Positions 7,941 through 17,702 of a stretch of DNA of 64,000 nucleotides are shown piece by piece. The DNA lies in NCBI RefSeq assembly GCF_000787835.1, contig NZ_BBPP01000001.1:267927-331926 (forward strand). Reading direction: 5' to 3'. Numbering within the stretch: the first letter of the stretch is position 1; every line of letters begins with the position of its first letter. The translations under genes were made by a program, and so were the position numbers. Below the pieces are notes generated by a model. It searched no databases and was not told the DNA's origin. It was given only the letters and a program-made list of their open reading frames with translations. The DNA comes from Streptacidiphilus melanogenes (lineage in GTDB: Bacteria; Actinomycetota; Actinomycetes; Streptomycetales; Streptomycetaceae).

Positions 7941-10900
7941 CACTCGTCCCCTTCCAGATCGCCTTCGAGCTCCAGGTAGGTGGCCCGCAGCTGGTCCAGG
8001 GTCTCCTGGTCCGGCTCCGCCCAGAGCTTGCGCTCCGCCGCCTCCAGCAGCCGTTCGGTGATGCCGCGCAGCGCCCAGGGGTTGGACCTGCGCATGAACT
8101 CCTGGTTGGTGGGGTCGAAGACGTACTCGGCGGCGAGCTTCTCGTACATCCAGTCGTCGACCACGCCCGCCGTGGCGTCGTAGCCGAAGAGGTAGTCGAC
8201 GGTCGCGGCCATCTCGAACGCGCCCTTGTAGCCGTGGCGGCGCATGGCCGCCATCCAGCGCGGGTTGACCACGCGGGCGCGGAACACGCGGTGCGTCTCC
8301 TCGCCCAGCGTGCGGGTCTTGACCTGGCTGGGCGTGGCGCTGTCGCCGACGTAGGCGGCGGGGGACTCGCCGGTCAGGTGGCGGACCATGGCCACCATGC
8401 CGCCGTGGTACTGGAAGTAGTCGTCCGCGTCGACCAGGTCGTGCTCGCGGGTGTCGACGTTCTTCGCGGCCACCGAGATGCGGCGGAACGCCTGCTCCAT
8501 GTCCCCGCGCGCCGCCTGGCCGTCGAGGCCGCGTCCGTAGGCGTAGCCGCCCCAGACGGCGTAGACCTCGGCCAGGTCGGCGTCGGAGCGCCAGTTGCGG
8601 GCGTCGATCAGCGGCAGCAGGCCGGCGCCGTAGGCGCCGGGCTTGGAGCCGAAGATGCGGGCCGTCGCGCGGCGGCGGTCGCCGTGCTCGCCCGTGTCCT
8701 CGTCGACGTGGGCGCGCACGTAGTTGGCGTCGGCGGGCTCGTCCAGCTCGGCCACGGCCCGCACCGCGTCGTCCAGCAGGGCGACGACGTGCGGGAAGGC
8801 GTCGCGGAAGAAGCCGGAGATGCGGACGGTCACGTCGATGCGCGGACGGCCGAGCTCGTCCAGCGGCACGACCTCGAAGCCGGTGACCCGGCGCGAGGCG
8901 TCGTCCCACACCGGGCGGCAGCCGAGCAGCGCCAGGATCTCGGCGATGTCGTCGCCCTGGGTGCGCATGCAGGAGGTGCCCCAGACCGTGAGGCCCACGG
9001 ACTTGGGGTAGGCGCCGGTGTCGTCCAGGTAGCGGGCGACGAGTGAGTCGGCGAGCGCCTGCCCGACCTCCCAACTCAGACGCGACGGGATGGCCTTGGG
9101 GTCGACCGAGTAGAAGTTCCGGCCCGTGGGCAGCACGTTGACCAGCCCGCGCGTGGGCGAGCCGGACGGCCCGGCCGGAACGTAGCCGCCGCGCAGCGCG
9201 CGCAGGATGTGATCCAACTCGTCCGTGGTGCGGGCGAGTCGCGGCACGACCTCCTCGGCTGCGAACTCCAGCACGGCGACGGCGGTGTCCAGCGGGCCGC
9301 CGAGCACCTCCAGGACCAGGGAGGGCGCGGCCTCGACGGCCCAGTCCCGCGCCTCCATGCCCTCGGCGAGCCGGCGGCACAGCTGCTCCAGCAGGTCCAG
9401 CGCGTCCGCACCGGTCCGGGCGGGGCCGTCCACCAGTGCGCCCAGCGCCTCCGACACGGCGACGACGGCGCCGGGCTCGGCGAGCAACTCCTTCTCGACC
9501 AGCCCGAAGTGGGAGGCGAGCGCGGCCCGCAGACCCGGTAGCGCGTCGGCGCGCCCGCCCCAGATCTGCGCCGAACGCAGCACCGCCAGCACCAGGTTGA
9601 CCCGCGCCTCGCCCTCCGGGCCGCCGCCCAGGATGTGCAGGCCGTCGCGGATCTGCACGTCCTTGATCTCGCACAGGTAGCCGTCGATGTGCATGACGAA
9701 CTCGTCGAACTCGGCGTCGTCCGGCTGCTCGTCCACGTGCAGGTCGTGGTGGAGCTCGGCGGCCTTGACGATGGTCCAGATCTGCGCGCGCACGGCCGGG
9801 GCCTTGGCCGGGTCCAGGTCGCTGACGAGCGCGTACTCGTCGAGCAGCTGCTCCAGCTTGGCCAGGTCGCCGTAGGTGTCGGCGCGGGCCATGGGCGGCA
9901 CCAGGTGGTCGACGATGGTCGCGTGGCCGCGTCGCTTGGCCTGCGTGCCCTCGCCCGGGTCGTTGACGATGAACGGGTAGATCAGCGGCAGTTCGCCCAG
10001 CACCGCGTCCGGCGCGCAGCCGCGCGACAGGCCGAGTCCCTTGCCCGGCAGCCACTCCATCGTGCCGTGCTTGCCGAGGTGGACGACCGCGTCGGCGCCG
10101 AACCCGCCCGACGACGTCGCAGCCTCCAGCCAGCGGTAGGCGGCCAGGTAGTGGTGGGACGGCGGCAGGTCCGGGTCGTGGTAGATCGCGATCGGGTTCT
10201 CGCCGAAGCCGCGCGGCGGCTGGATCATCAGCACCACGTTGCCGAAGGCGAGCGAGGCGAGCACGATCTCGTCGCCGTCGACGTAGAGCTGGCCGGGGGC
10301 CTCGCCCCAGTGCTCCAGGACGCCCTCGCGCAGCTCCTCGTCCAGCGCGTCGAACCAGAGCTGGTAGTCCTTGAGCGGGACGCGCGCGGGCGCGGCCCGC
10401 AGCTGCTCCTCCGTCAGCCACTCCACGTCGTGGCCACCCGCCGCGATGAGCGAGTGGATCAGCTCGTCGCCGCCCGCGGGGTAGCCGTCGACGGTGTAGC
10501 CCGCGCCGCGCAGCGCGTCGAGCAGGCGGACGGCCGAGGCCGGGGTGTCCAGGCCGACGGCGTTGCCGACGCGGGAGTGCTTGGTCGGGTAGGCGGTGAA
10601 GACGATCGCGAGCTTCTTCTCGGCGTTCGGCTTGTGGCGCAGCGCCGCGTGCCGCAGCGCGATCCCGGCGACCCGCGCGGCGCGCTCCTCGTCGGCGACG
10701 TAGACGGGGATGCCGTCGGCGCCGGTCTCCTTGAACGAGAACGGGACGGAGATCAGCCGGCCGTCGAACTCGGGGATGGCGACCTGCATGGCCGCGTCCA
10801 TCGGCGACAGCGCGGCGTCCGACTCGTCCCAGACCGCGCGCGAGGTGGTCAGGCAGAGCCCCTGGATCACGGGGATGTCCAGCTCGGCGAGCTGCCCGAT

Positions 10901-11725
10901 GTCCCAGCTCTCCTCGCCGTCCCCGCCCGCCGACGCGTCGGCGGCCACGGTCCCACCGGCGGCCAGCACGGTCGCGACCAACGCGTCGCACCTCCCCACC
11001 AGCTCGAACAGCCCGGCGTCCGCGCCGCGCAGCGAACCGCAGTAGATGGGCAGGGCGTTGCCGCCCCGGGCCTCGATCGCCTCTGTCAGGGTGTCCACGA
11101 AGGCGGTGTTCCCGGACAGTTCGTGGGCGCGGTAGAAGAGCACCCCCACGGTGGGGCGGCCATCCCGCAGTTCAGCGTCCCCCCGAACGCCGAACTGCGG
11201 CATGGCCTCGGGCGGGGCGAAGCCCTCGCCGGTCAGCAGGACCGTGTCGGACAGGAACCGGGCCAGCTCGGCGAGGTTGGCCTGGGCGCCCTCGACGAGG
11301 TAGCGCAGTGCCTCGGCGACGACACCGGCCGGGGCCGAGGACATCCCCATCAGCTCGGCGTCGGGCACCGCCTCGCCGCCCAGCAGCACGGTCGGCAGAC
11401 CGGACGCGGCGATCGCCGCCAGTCCGTCCTCCCAGGCGCGGCGGCCGCCGAGCAGGCGGACCACGACCACGTCCGCGTCGGCGAGCAGCCCGGGGAGCTC
11501 GGCGGCCACGTCCGTCCTGGTCGGGTTGCCGATCAGGTAGCGCGCGCCGGACGCGCGGGCCGCGAGCAGGTCGGTGTCGGCGGTCGACAGCAGCAGGACG
11601 GTGGTCCCGCGCTCCGCCGCGCCGTCCTGCCGACTCCCGGCTTCCTGGGACCTGGCTTCCTGGGTAGGGGCCACCCGGTCAACTCCCTTGTTCACAGTGC
11701 TTGTCGATGTGGTCTCGGTGCTCAT
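7940..11725 (-). CDS. cobN: Aerobic cobaltochelatase large subunit CobN
   Basis: 1261 residues from ATG 11725, which overlaps the cobQ stop as ATGA. It belongs to the CobN/BchH family and inserts Co2+ into hydrogenobyrinic acid a,c-diamide together with ATPase subunits. Family stretches visible: [33 protein letters not shown] (metal/tetrapyrrole region with H-x-x-K-H) and [14 protein letters not shown] near the C-terminus. The size fits family members (1200-1275). It lies between cobQ and the chelatase ATPase gene, with overlaps at both ends. Confidence 0.95.
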   Translation of the reverse strand: MSTETTSTSTVNKGVDRVAPTQEARSQEAGSRQDGAAERGTTVLLLSTADTDLLAARASGARYLIGNPTRTDVAAELPGLLADADVVVVRLLGGRRAWEDGLAAIAASGLPTVLLGGEAVPDAELMGMSSAPAGVVAEALRYLVEGAQANLAELARFLSDTVLLTGEGFAPPEAMPQFGVRGDAELRDGRPTVGVLFYRAHELSGNTAFVDTLTEAIEARGGNALPIYCGSLRGADAGLFELVGRCDALVATVLAAGGTVAADASAGGDGEESWDIGQLAELDIPVIQGLCLTTSRAVWDESDAALSPMDAAMQVAIPEFDGRLISVPFSFKETGADGIPVYVADEERAARVAGIALRHAALRHKPNAEKKLAIVFTAYPTKHSRVGNAVGLDTPASAVRLLDALRGAGYTVDGYPAGGDELIHSLIAAGGHDVEWLTEEQLRAAPARVPLKDYQLWFDALDEELREGVLEHWGEAPGQLYVDGDEIVLASLAFGNVVLMIQPPRGFGENPIAIYHDPDLPPSHHYLAAYRWLEAATSSGGFGADAVVHLGKHGTMEWLPGKGLGLSRGCAPDAVLGELPLIYPFIVNDPGEGTQAKRRGHATIVDHLVPPMARADTYGDLAKLEQLLDEYALVSDLDPAKAPAVRAQIWTIVKAAELHHDLHVDEQPDDAEFDEFVMHIDGYLCEIKDVQIRDGLHILGGGPEGEARVNLVLAVLRSAQIWGGRADALPGLRAALASHFGLVEKELLAEPGAVVAVSEALGALVDGPARTGADALDLLEQLCRRLAEGMEARDWAVEAAPSLVLEVLGGPLDTAVAVLEFAAEEVVPRLARTTDELDHILRALRGGYVPAGPSGSPTRGLVNVLPTGRNFYSVDPKAIPSRLSWEVGQALADSLVARYLDDTGAYPKSVGLTVWGTSCMRTQGDDIAEILALLGCRPVWDDASRRVTGFEVVPLDELGRPRIDVTVRISGFFRDAFPHVVALLDDAVRAVAELDEPADANYVRAHVDEDTGEHGDRRRATARIFGSKPGAYGAGLLPLIDARNWRSDADLAEVYAVWGGYAYGRGLDGQAARGDMEQAFRRISVAAKNVDTREHDLVDADDYFQYHGGMVAMVRHLTGESPAAYVGDSATPSQVKTRTLGEETHRVFRARVVNPRWMAAMRRHGYKGAFEMAATVDYLFGYDATAGVVDDWMYEKLAAEYVFDPTNQEFMRRSNPWALRGITERLLEAAERKLWAEPDQETLDQLRATYLELEGDLEGDE

Positions 11726-13221
11726 GCGGGCGCCCCCGGGGGGACGAACGGCAGGCCCTGCGGCGCGCCGTCCTCGATCAGCCGCCACAGCGCGTCGGTG
11801 TCGGCGTGCTCGGCGATCAGGTCGCCGAGCCGGTCCAGCCGCTCCTCGCGGGCGGCGGCGAAGCAGGTGTCGGGCGCGGGGACGAAGTCCCGTCCGGAGG
11901 CCGCGGCGATCTCGCGCAGGAAGGCGCGGCGGAAGCCGTCGTTCTCGAGCGCGCCGTGCCAGGTCGTGCCCCAGACGGAGCCCGCGCGGCAGCCGTCCAG
12001 CCACGGTTCCCCGCCCTCGACGGCGGCGACGCCGTGGTGGATCTCGTAGCCGTGCACGACCTCGCCGTAGCCCTCGCCGACCGGCCGGGCCAGCGTCTTC
12101 TCCCGCGCGAACGTGATGTGCACGGGCAGCAGTCCGAGCCCGTCCACCGCGCCCTGCTTCGACTCGAAGCGGTCGTCGATCGTCCGCGCCAGCATCTGGT
12201 AGCCGCCGCAGACGCCCAGCACGGGCAGGCCGCGCGCCGCCCGCTCGGCGACGGCCCGGTCCAGGCCCTGGTCGCGCAGCCAGGCGAGGTCGGCGACGGT
12301 GGCGCGGGTGCCGGGCAGGACGACCAGGTCGGCGTCGGCCAGCTCCTCGGGCCGGGTCGCCCAGCGGACCAGCACGCCCGGCTCCTGCGCGAGCGCGTCG
12401 ATGTCCGTGAAGTTCGACAGACGCGGCAGCCGCACCACGGAGACCCGCAGCACGTCGGAGCCGACCGCAGGACCGGAGGAGCCGCGCGCCATGACCCCGG
12501 CCAGGTCGAGGGAGTCCTCCGCGTCCAGCCACAGGCCGGGCAGCATCGGCAGCACACCCAGCGCCGGACGGTGCGTCACCTGGCGCAGCATGTCCAGGCC
12601 GGGCCGGAGCAGCCGCGCGTCGCCGCGGAACTTGTTCACCAGCCACCCGGCGATGTGCGCCTGGTCCTCGGCGGAGAGCAGCGCGAGGGTGCCGAACATG
12701 GATGCGAAGACGCCGCCGCGGTCGATGTCACCGACTACCACCACGGGCAGGTCGGCGGCGACGGCGAGGCCCATGTTGGCGATGTCGCGGTCGCGCAGGT
12801 TGATCTCGGCGGGGGAGCCGGCGCCCTCGCAGATCACCACGTCGTGACGGCTGCGCAGGTCGGCGAGGCAGTCGAGGGCGATCCGCAGCAGCGCGGGCTT
12901 GCGGTCGCGGTAGTCCAGCGCGCCGACCTCGGCGACGGGCTTGCCCAGCACGACGACCTGGCTGCGCCCGTCGCCGCCGGGCTTGAGCAGCACCGGGTTC
13001 ATCGCCGCCTCCGGCTCGAGCCCGGCCGCGGCCGCCTGCATCGCCTGCGCGCGGCCGATCTCGGCGCCGTCCAGGGTGACGAAGGAGTTCAGCGACATGT
13101 TCTGTGCCTTGAACGGCGCGACCTTGACTCCCTGCCGCCTCAGCCAGCGGCAGATGCCCGCCGTGACGACGCTCTTGCCCGCGTCCGATGTCGTCCCGGC
13201 GACCAGCAGTGCGCCGCTCAC
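11722..13221 (-). CDS. cobQ: Cobyric acid synthase
   Basis: 499 residues. It catalyses the four ATP- and glutamine-dependent amidations (b, d, e, g) of adenosylcobyrinic acid a,c-diamide. P-loop-type motif GTTSDAGKS (residues 9-17), [13 protein letters not shown] (37-49) and [14 protein letters not shown] (161-174) are classic CobQ signatures. The C-terminal amidotransferase domain has nucleophile C338 in GVCGGYQML and a downstream HGYEIHHG. The ATG overlaps the cobD stop by ATGA and its own stop overlaps cobN. Confidence 0.96.
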   Translation of the reverse strand: MSGALLVAGTTSDAGKSVVTAGICRWLRRQGVKVAPFKAQNMSLNSFVTLDGAEIGRAQAMQAAAAGLEPEAAMNPVLLKPGGDGRSQVVVLGKPVAEVGALDYRDRKPALLRIALDCLADLRSRHDVVICEGAGSPAEINLRDRDIANMGLAVAADLPVVVVGDIDRGGVFASMFGTLALLSAEDQAHIAGWLVNKFRGDARLLRPGLDMLRQVTHRPALGVLPMLPGLWLDAEDSLDLAGVMARGSSGPAVGSDVLRVSVVRLPRLSNFTDIDALAQEPGVLVRWATRPEELADADLVVLPGTRATVADLAWLRDQGLDRAVAERAARGLPVLGVCGGYQMLARTIDDRFESKQGAVDGLGLLPVHITFAREKTLARPVGEGYGEVVHGYEIHHGVAAVEGGEPWLDGCRAGSVWGTTWHGALENDGFRRAFLREIAAASGRDFVPAPDTCFAAAREERLDRLGDLIAEHADTDALWRLIEDGAPQGLPFVPPGAPA

Positions 13222-14168
13222 TTCCTCGCCCCCTTCAGCAGGGCCACCGTCACGGTGGCCGCCAGCGCCAGCGCCCCGACCCGGCGCGACAGCCGGCAGG
13301 CGCGTTCCACGTCCGCGACCGCGACCGGTCGCAACTCGGCCCCGAGCACCGGTCGGTGTTCGGTTCTGTCCCCGTACTGGAGCGTGCCCCCGAGGCGGAC
13401 GCCCAACGCGCCCGCGAAGGCCGACTCGGCATGCCCGGCGTTCGGGCTCGGGTGTGACGCGGCGTCACGCCGCCACACCCGCCAGGTCCGGCCCCGGTCC
13501 TCGCTCGCGGCGACGGTCAGCAGCGCGGTGAGCCGCGCGCCCGGCCACCCCACGACGTCGTCCAGGCGGGCCGAGGCCCACCCGAAGCGGATCAGCCGCG
13601 GCGAGCGGTGACCGACCATCGCGTCCAGGGTGTTGACGGCCCGGAAGGCGAGCAGGCCGGGCGTCCCGGCGAGGGCGCCCCAGGCGAGCGCGTTGACGAC
13701 GGCGTCGGCGGTGTTCTCGGCGACGGACTCCACGACGGCGCGTGCGAGCTGCTGCTCGTCCAGCCGGCTCGGGTCGCGCCCGCACAGGTGCGGCAGGCGG
13801 CCGCGCGCTGCCTCGACGTCCCCGCGCTCCAGCGCGCCCGCGATGACGCGCGCCTCACGCGTGAGCGACGCGCCGCCGAGCACGGTCCACGTCGCGGCGG
13901 CGGCGAGGGCCGCCTGCGCGGCGGGGGAGCGCCGCGTCGCGCACTGGGCGACGAGCGCGGCGGCCGTGACGCTGCCGACGGCGGCGAGTGTGAAGGCGGC
14001 TCCCGCGCCGCGATGGTCGCGGTACAGGCGCTTCTCCAACGCGCCAGCGAACCGTCCGAAGCCCGCTACGGGATGACCACGTCGGGGGTCGCCGAACACG
14101 GCGTCGGCGGCGTAACCCGCCAGGGCCCCGAACGCGAAGGCATAAGCGCTGCGCGCGCGACTGCGCAC
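13218..14168 (-). CDS. cobD: Adenosylcobinamide-phosphate synthase CobD/CbiB
   Basis: 316 residues from a GTG at 14168. Integral membrane protein that attaches the aminopropanol arm to adenosylcobyric acid. Family motifs: [19 protein letters not shown] near residues 21-39, [13 protein letters not shown] in the middle, and [21 protein letters not shown] toward the C-terminus. First gene of the cobalamin operon, directly downstream of the riboswitch. A GAGGA lies upstream of the GTG. The 12-bp palindrome CGCACCGGTGCG covers the start codon and might take part in riboswitch-controlled initiation. Confidence 0.94.
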   Translation of the reverse strand: MRSRARSAYAFAFGALAGYAADAVFGDPRRGHPVAGFGRFAGALEKRLYRDHRGAGAAFTLAAVGSVTAAALVAQCATRRSPAAQAALAAAATWTVLGGASLTREARVIAGALERGDVEAARGRLPHLCGRDPSRLDEQQLARAVVESVAENTADAVVNALAWGALAGTPGLLAFRAVNTLDAMVGHRSPRLIRFGWASARLDDVVGWPGARLTALLTVAASEDRGRTWRVWRRDAASHPSPNAGHAESAFAGALGVRLGGTLQYGDRTEHRPVLGAELRPVAVADVERACRLSRRVGALALAATVTVALLKGARK

Positions 14169-14194
14169 CGGTGCGTGTCCTCACTCAGGGTCCG

Positions 14195-14375
14195 CGCCCT
14201 GGATCGACGATCCGAAGGCGAGAGTCTCCTGGCTTCCGGATCGACGCACCGGCGGGCCTTCCAGCAGCATGGCGCTGCCGTGACCGTCGTTCGCAGGTGC
14301 TCCCCGGTGACAGTGGCGGGACCGCGCCGGATTCGCACCGGCTTCCTCTCCTTGCCTCCGATTGGCGTAAAGATC
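14195..14375 (-). promoter_or_regulatory. Cobalamin (adenosylcobalamin) riboswitch
   Basis: Read on the minus strand, this leader holds the conserved blocks of cobalamin riboswitches: GCCGGTGCGAATCCGGC followed by the GGTCCCGCCACTG segment, and further downstream a B12 box of the form AGCCAGGAGACTC (14223-14235 complement). It ends about 30 nt before the cobD GTG. Established knowledge: adenosylcobalamin binding represses downstream expression. No terminator with a U-run is evident after the box, so control of translation initiation is more likely. Outer boundaries are approximate. Confidence 0.93.
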
Positions 14376-14430
14376 CCACCATGTCGCCGGAGGCAGCGTC
14401 AACCGGCCCCGCCGGTGTCACCGGTCACTG

Positions 14431-14586
14431 TCAGGAGCGCGGCTTGTTGAGCAGTTCCACGGCCTTCTGGAGGGCCTGATCGGCGGGGCTCGCGGGCGGA
14501 CGGAGGACATGATCCTCGAACCAGGAGAGACCGAGGATGAGGAAGAGTCCCAGCGGGGCGACAAGCAGGCACAAGATGACAGACAT
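14431..14586 (-). CDS. 51-residue single-pass membrane peptide
   Basis: The ATG at 14586 opens a 51-residue frame: a hydrophobic helix (about residues 3-22), then a short tail ending in an amphipathic ALQKAVELLNKP stretch. The frame extends upstream to another ATG (81 codons), but that part is hydrophilic and low in order. The ribosome site is weak. It lies between the oxidoreductase gene and the cobalamin riboswitch. The membrane helix and the ordinary codon bias support a real gene; no function is recognised. Confidence 0.5.
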   Translation of the reverse strand: MSVILCLLVAPLGLFLILGLSWFEDHVLRPPASPADQALQKAVELLNKPRS

Positions 14587-14620
14587 GGGCACCCCAAGGT
14601 GTCGAATGCTGCTGCGGCCT

Positions 14621-14640
14621 GGACGGACCCCGATCCGTCC
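14621..14640. terminator. Short hairpin downstream of the oxidoreductase gene
   Basis: GGACGGA and TCCGTCC arms with a 6-nt loop, 76 nt past the oxidoreductase stop codon on its strand. No T-run follows. It could end that transcript or be a leader structure of the small membrane-peptide gene. Confidence 0.35.
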
Positions 14641-14715
14641 TTCCACAAGCGTCCGACAAACGGAACATTTCTGCACCTTGGGGAACCACCAGGGGCGGGG
14701 GGTCGCGCCCTGCGG

Positions 14716-16116
14716 TCAGTACCTGCCTGAGATCGCGTCCGCGACCTTCGCCACGGGGGAGGTGTGCGCGCGGCCGTCGCGTTCCTGGCGGTCGGCGAAG
14801 TGGTAGGCCGCGTACATACCGTGGACACCCATCCAGCGCAGCGGCTCCGGCTCCCACTTGCGGACCTTGTGGTCCACCCACGGCAGCGCCGTCAGCTCCG
14901 TGTGCTCGCCCAGCACCAGGTCGCGCAGCGTCCGCGCGGCGAGGTTGGTCGTGGTGACGCCGCTGCCGACGTAGCCGCCGGCCCAGCCGAGGCCGGTCGC
15001 GGGGTCGGCGGCGACCGTCGAGCACCAGTCGCGGGGCACGCCCAGCACGCCCGACCAGGCCTGGTCGACGGCGACGCCCTCGGCCGCGGGGAAGAAGCGG
15101 GTCAGGATCTCCGTCAGCTGCTCGACGGTCTTCGGCTGGGTCGAGCCGTCGTTGTCGGTGCGCGAGCCGAAGCGGTAGGGGACGCCGCGCCCGCCGAGGG
15201 CGATCCGGTCGTCCGCGGTCCGCTGCGCGTACATGTACGCGTGCGCGAAGTCGCCCAGCGTCTCGCGGCCGTCCCAGCCGACGGAGTCCCAGAACGAGGC
15301 AGGGAGCGGCGCGGTGACGATCATGGAGGAGTTCATCGGCAGCCACGAGCGCTTCTCGCCCTGCAGGTTGGCGGTGAAGCCCTCGGTGCAGCGCAGCACG
15401 AACTTCGCGGAGACGGTGCCGCGTCCGGTGACCGCGCGGGCGGGGACCGTGCCGCGGGTCGGGTGGATCTCGGTGACCGCCGTCTGCTCGTAGATCTTCA
15501 CGCCCAGGCGCTCGGCCGCCCGCGCGAGGCCGAGGACCAGCTTGGCGGGCTGGATGCGGGCGCCGTGCGGCGTCCAACTCCCCCCGAGGACACCGGAGAC
15601 GGCGATCCGCTCGGACGCCTCCGCGGCCGTCAGGCGCTGCACCTCCGTCTCGCCGTAGGCGTGCTCGCCGGCCACGAAGGCGTCGAGGCGCTCGACCTGC
15701 GCGGGGGTGAGCGCGACCTCCAGGACGCCGCCCTTGGTCTGGTCCGCCTCGATGTCCTCCGCGGCGCAGACGCGCAGCACCTCGTCCACGGAGGCGTTCA
15801 TCGCCTGCTGCATGGCGACGGCGCGCGGCTTGCCGTAGCGCTTGGCGAAGACCGAACGCCCCGCGAAGCCGTTGTAGAGCCAGCCGCCGTTGCGCCCGGA
15901 GGCGCCGTAGCCGCAGAAGCGCTGCTCCAGGACGGCGACCCGGAGTGCGGGATCGGCCTGCTTGAGGTAGTAGGCCGTCCACAGGCCGGTGTAGCCGCCG
16001 CCGACGACGGCGACGTCGACCTCGGTGGAGCCCTCCAGCGCGGCGCGCGGCACGGGGAGGCCGATGGCGGAGTACCAGAAGGAGACACCGCCGTTGACGG
16101 TGGTGGACGTGGCCAC
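14716..16116 (-). CDS. FAD-dependent oxidoreductase, DAO family (gamma-glutamylputrescine oxidase-like)
   Basis: 466 residues from a GTG at 16116; upstream in-frame residues look non-coding. Rossmann FAD motif VDVAVVGGGYTGLWTAYYL with a following CGYGASGRNGG, typical of DadA/PuuB-like flavoproteins. Likely oxidises an amine or a gamma-glutamyl amine, giving aldehyde, ammonia and H2O2. A glutamine synthetase-like/amidohydrolase pair lies 3 kb away on the other strand. In gamma-glutamylation pathways such synthetases make the substrate for this oxidase class, so a polyamine or amine catabolic link is plausible but inferred. Short GCTGTCTTG repeats lie upstream at about 16150-16180. Confidence 0.85.
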   Translation of the reverse strand: MATSTTVNGGVSFWYSAIGLPVPRAALEGSTEVDVAVVGGGYTGLWTAYYLKQADPALRVAVLEQRFCGYGASGRNGGWLYNGFAGRSVFAKRYGKPRAVAMQQAMNASVDEVLRVCAAEDIEADQTKGGVLEVALTPAQVERLDAFVAGEHAYGETEVQRLTAAEASERIAVSGVLGGSWTPHGARIQPAKLVLGLARAAERLGVKIYEQTAVTEIHPTRGTVPARAVTGRGTVSAKFVLRCTEGFTANLQGEKRSWLPMNSSMIVTAPLPASFWDSVGWDGRETLGDFAHAYMYAQRTADDRIALGGRGVPYRFGSRTDNDGSTQPKTVEQLTEILTRFFPAAEGVAVDQAWSGVLGVPRDWCSTVAADPATGLGWAGGYVGSGVTTTNLAARTLRDLVLGEHTELTALPWVDHKVRKWEPEPLRWMGVHGMYAAYHFADRQERDGRAHTSPVAKVADAISGRY

Positions 16117-16377
16117 GTAAGACCTGCTTCCGTCTGCAACTCGGCTGAGCTGTCTTGGCTGTCTTGCTGCTGTCCTGCTCGGGTGCGGGCACGCTATCCG
16201 GGCCTGCGAGCTGCGGCAATGCACAGAGTGTCAAGGTCCGGGCGAGTTCTTCGGACAAACCGTCGACTGGACGGGCGGCGTGTCGACCCGCCCCGTTAGG
16301 ACCTCTCCCGGTGGCGGGCGGCTTCCCGGGGTACTGGGATGGAGAGAACATCCGCGAGCGTCCATCGGGAGAGCGAC

Positions 16378-17496
16378 ATGCGTTGGGGCAAGGCAGCCGT
16401 CGTGGTCACCGCCTCCGCCGTCGGCGCGGGTGTGGTGGCGCTCATCGCGGGACGAGTGGTCTCGGAGATCTCGGTGCGGGCCGGCGGCGCGGCGCCCGCC
16501 TCGGCCGGGGGCCTGCGCGTGCACTCCGTGGAGCCGGACCGGGTGGAGCTCACCCGCGCCCCCGAGACGGAGCGCCCGGGCGTCTGGGCGCTGGAGTGGG
16601 GCGCCGACGGCCATGTCGTCGTCGGCGACGTGCTCGCCCGGACCGCGCAGACCGTCGTCCGCGCGGTCCTTCCGGGCGGCACGGCGCTGCCGGAGCCCGG
16701 CGAGAAGGTGGTGCTGACGCCGTGGGTGCTGCGCGGGGATCCCCGCTCCGCGCTGGGGCTGGACTTCTCCGAGACGGCCGTCGCCACCGAGCTGGGCGCG
16801 ATGCCCGCGTGGTACCTCCCGGGCCTGCGCGACCCGTGGGTGATCGCCGTCCACGGCATGGGCGCGGACCGGGCCCAGGTGCTGCCGCTGCTGCCGGTCT
16901 TCGAGGACTTCAAGCTGCCGGTGCTGAGCGTCAGCTACCGCAACGACCCCGGCGCCCCGCCGTCGCCCGACGGCATCGGACACTTCGGCGAGACGGAGTG
17001 GCGCGACGTCGAGGCGGCGATCCGCCTGGCCGTGGACTCCGGCGCGAGCCGCGTCCTGCTGTACGGCTGGGGCCTCGGCGCGACGATGGCCATGTACGCC
17101 GCGGAGCGCTCCGCCTGGCGCGACTACGTGCGCGGCCTCGTCCTCGACTCCCCGGTCCTCGACTTCCGCACCTCGACGCGGCGACGGGCCACCCGGCTGG
17201 GCGTCCCGCAGCCCCTCGCGGAGCTCGGCACACTGGCGGCCCAGGGCCGCGCCGACGTCGACACCGCCGGCTTCGACCACCTCGCCTCCGGCGACGGCCT
17301 CCACGTCCCGGCCCTGGTCCTGCACAGCCCCGACGACACCATCGCCCCGATCGAACCCGTCCGCCGCCTCGCCCGCCGCCGCGACGACCTCGTCCTCTTC
17401 CGCGAGTTCCCGGGCACGGAGCACGAGGCGTTGTGGAACGCCGACCCGCACGGCTACGAGGACGTCCTGCGACGGTTCGTCACGCCGCTGCTGTAG
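16378..17496 (+). CDS. Alpha/beta-hydrolase fold membrane-anchored protein lacking the nucleophile serine
   Basis: 372 residues from ATG 16378, preceded by GGGAGAG at 5-nt spacing (an upstream ATG at 16339 lacks this). N-terminal hydrophobic segment (about residues 6-24), then an alpha/beta-hydrolase core: oxyanion region VIAVHGMGADR (155-165), nucleophile elbow at 230-234 reading GWGLG instead of the usual GxSxG, an Asp in HSPDD (319/320) and His349 in GTEHEA. The acid and base are kept but the nucleophile position is Gly232, so ordinary esterase chemistry is unlikely. It faces the oxidoreductase gene divergently across about 260 nt. Substrate unknown. Confidence 0.8.
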   Translation: MRWGKAAVVVTASAVGAGVVALIAGRVVSEISVRAGGAAPASAGGLRVHSVEPDRVELTRAPETERPGVWALEWGADGHVVVGDVLARTAQTVVRAVLPGGTALPEPGEKVVLTPWVLRGDPRSALGLDFSETAVATELGAMPAWYLPGLRDPWVIAVHGMGADRAQVLPLLPVFEDFKLPVLSVSYRNDPGAPPSPDGIGHFGETEWRDVEAAIRLAVDSGASRVLLYGWGLGATMAMYAAERSAWRDYVRGLVLDSPVLDFRTSTRRRATRLGVPQPLAELGTLAAQGRADVDTAGFDHLASGDGLHVPALVLHSPDDTIAPIEPVRRLARRRDDLVLFREFPGTEHEALWNADPHGYEDVLRRFVTPLL

Positions 17497-17702
17497 GACC
17501 CGGCGCTCCTTGGGCGGCCGCGGAGGTCCCTTGCCCGGTCGGCGCCGAGGTTCGTGCCGGGCCCGCGGTGCGCGAACCCTACTCCCCGGTCACGGTGTGC
17601 GGAGTGCAACTTCCCTGCTCTCTCGTCCCGCCCGCCGCAGGCGGAACTGCGCCACGCCTGAGAATGTGACAAGTTGCCGTATGACGGGGAAGACTGCACC
17701 GC

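Noticed and set aside
5889-10991. Single 1700-codon open frame on the minus strand
   Set aside because: Only the part below 7940 encodes the chelatase ATPase; the upstream part is a frame-shifted shadow of cobN, which has its own clear frame and start.
9635-12049. 804-codon plus-strand frame opposite cobN/cobQ
   Set aside because: Antisense shadow typical of very high GC DNA; it has no domain and conflicts with well-supported cobalamin genes.
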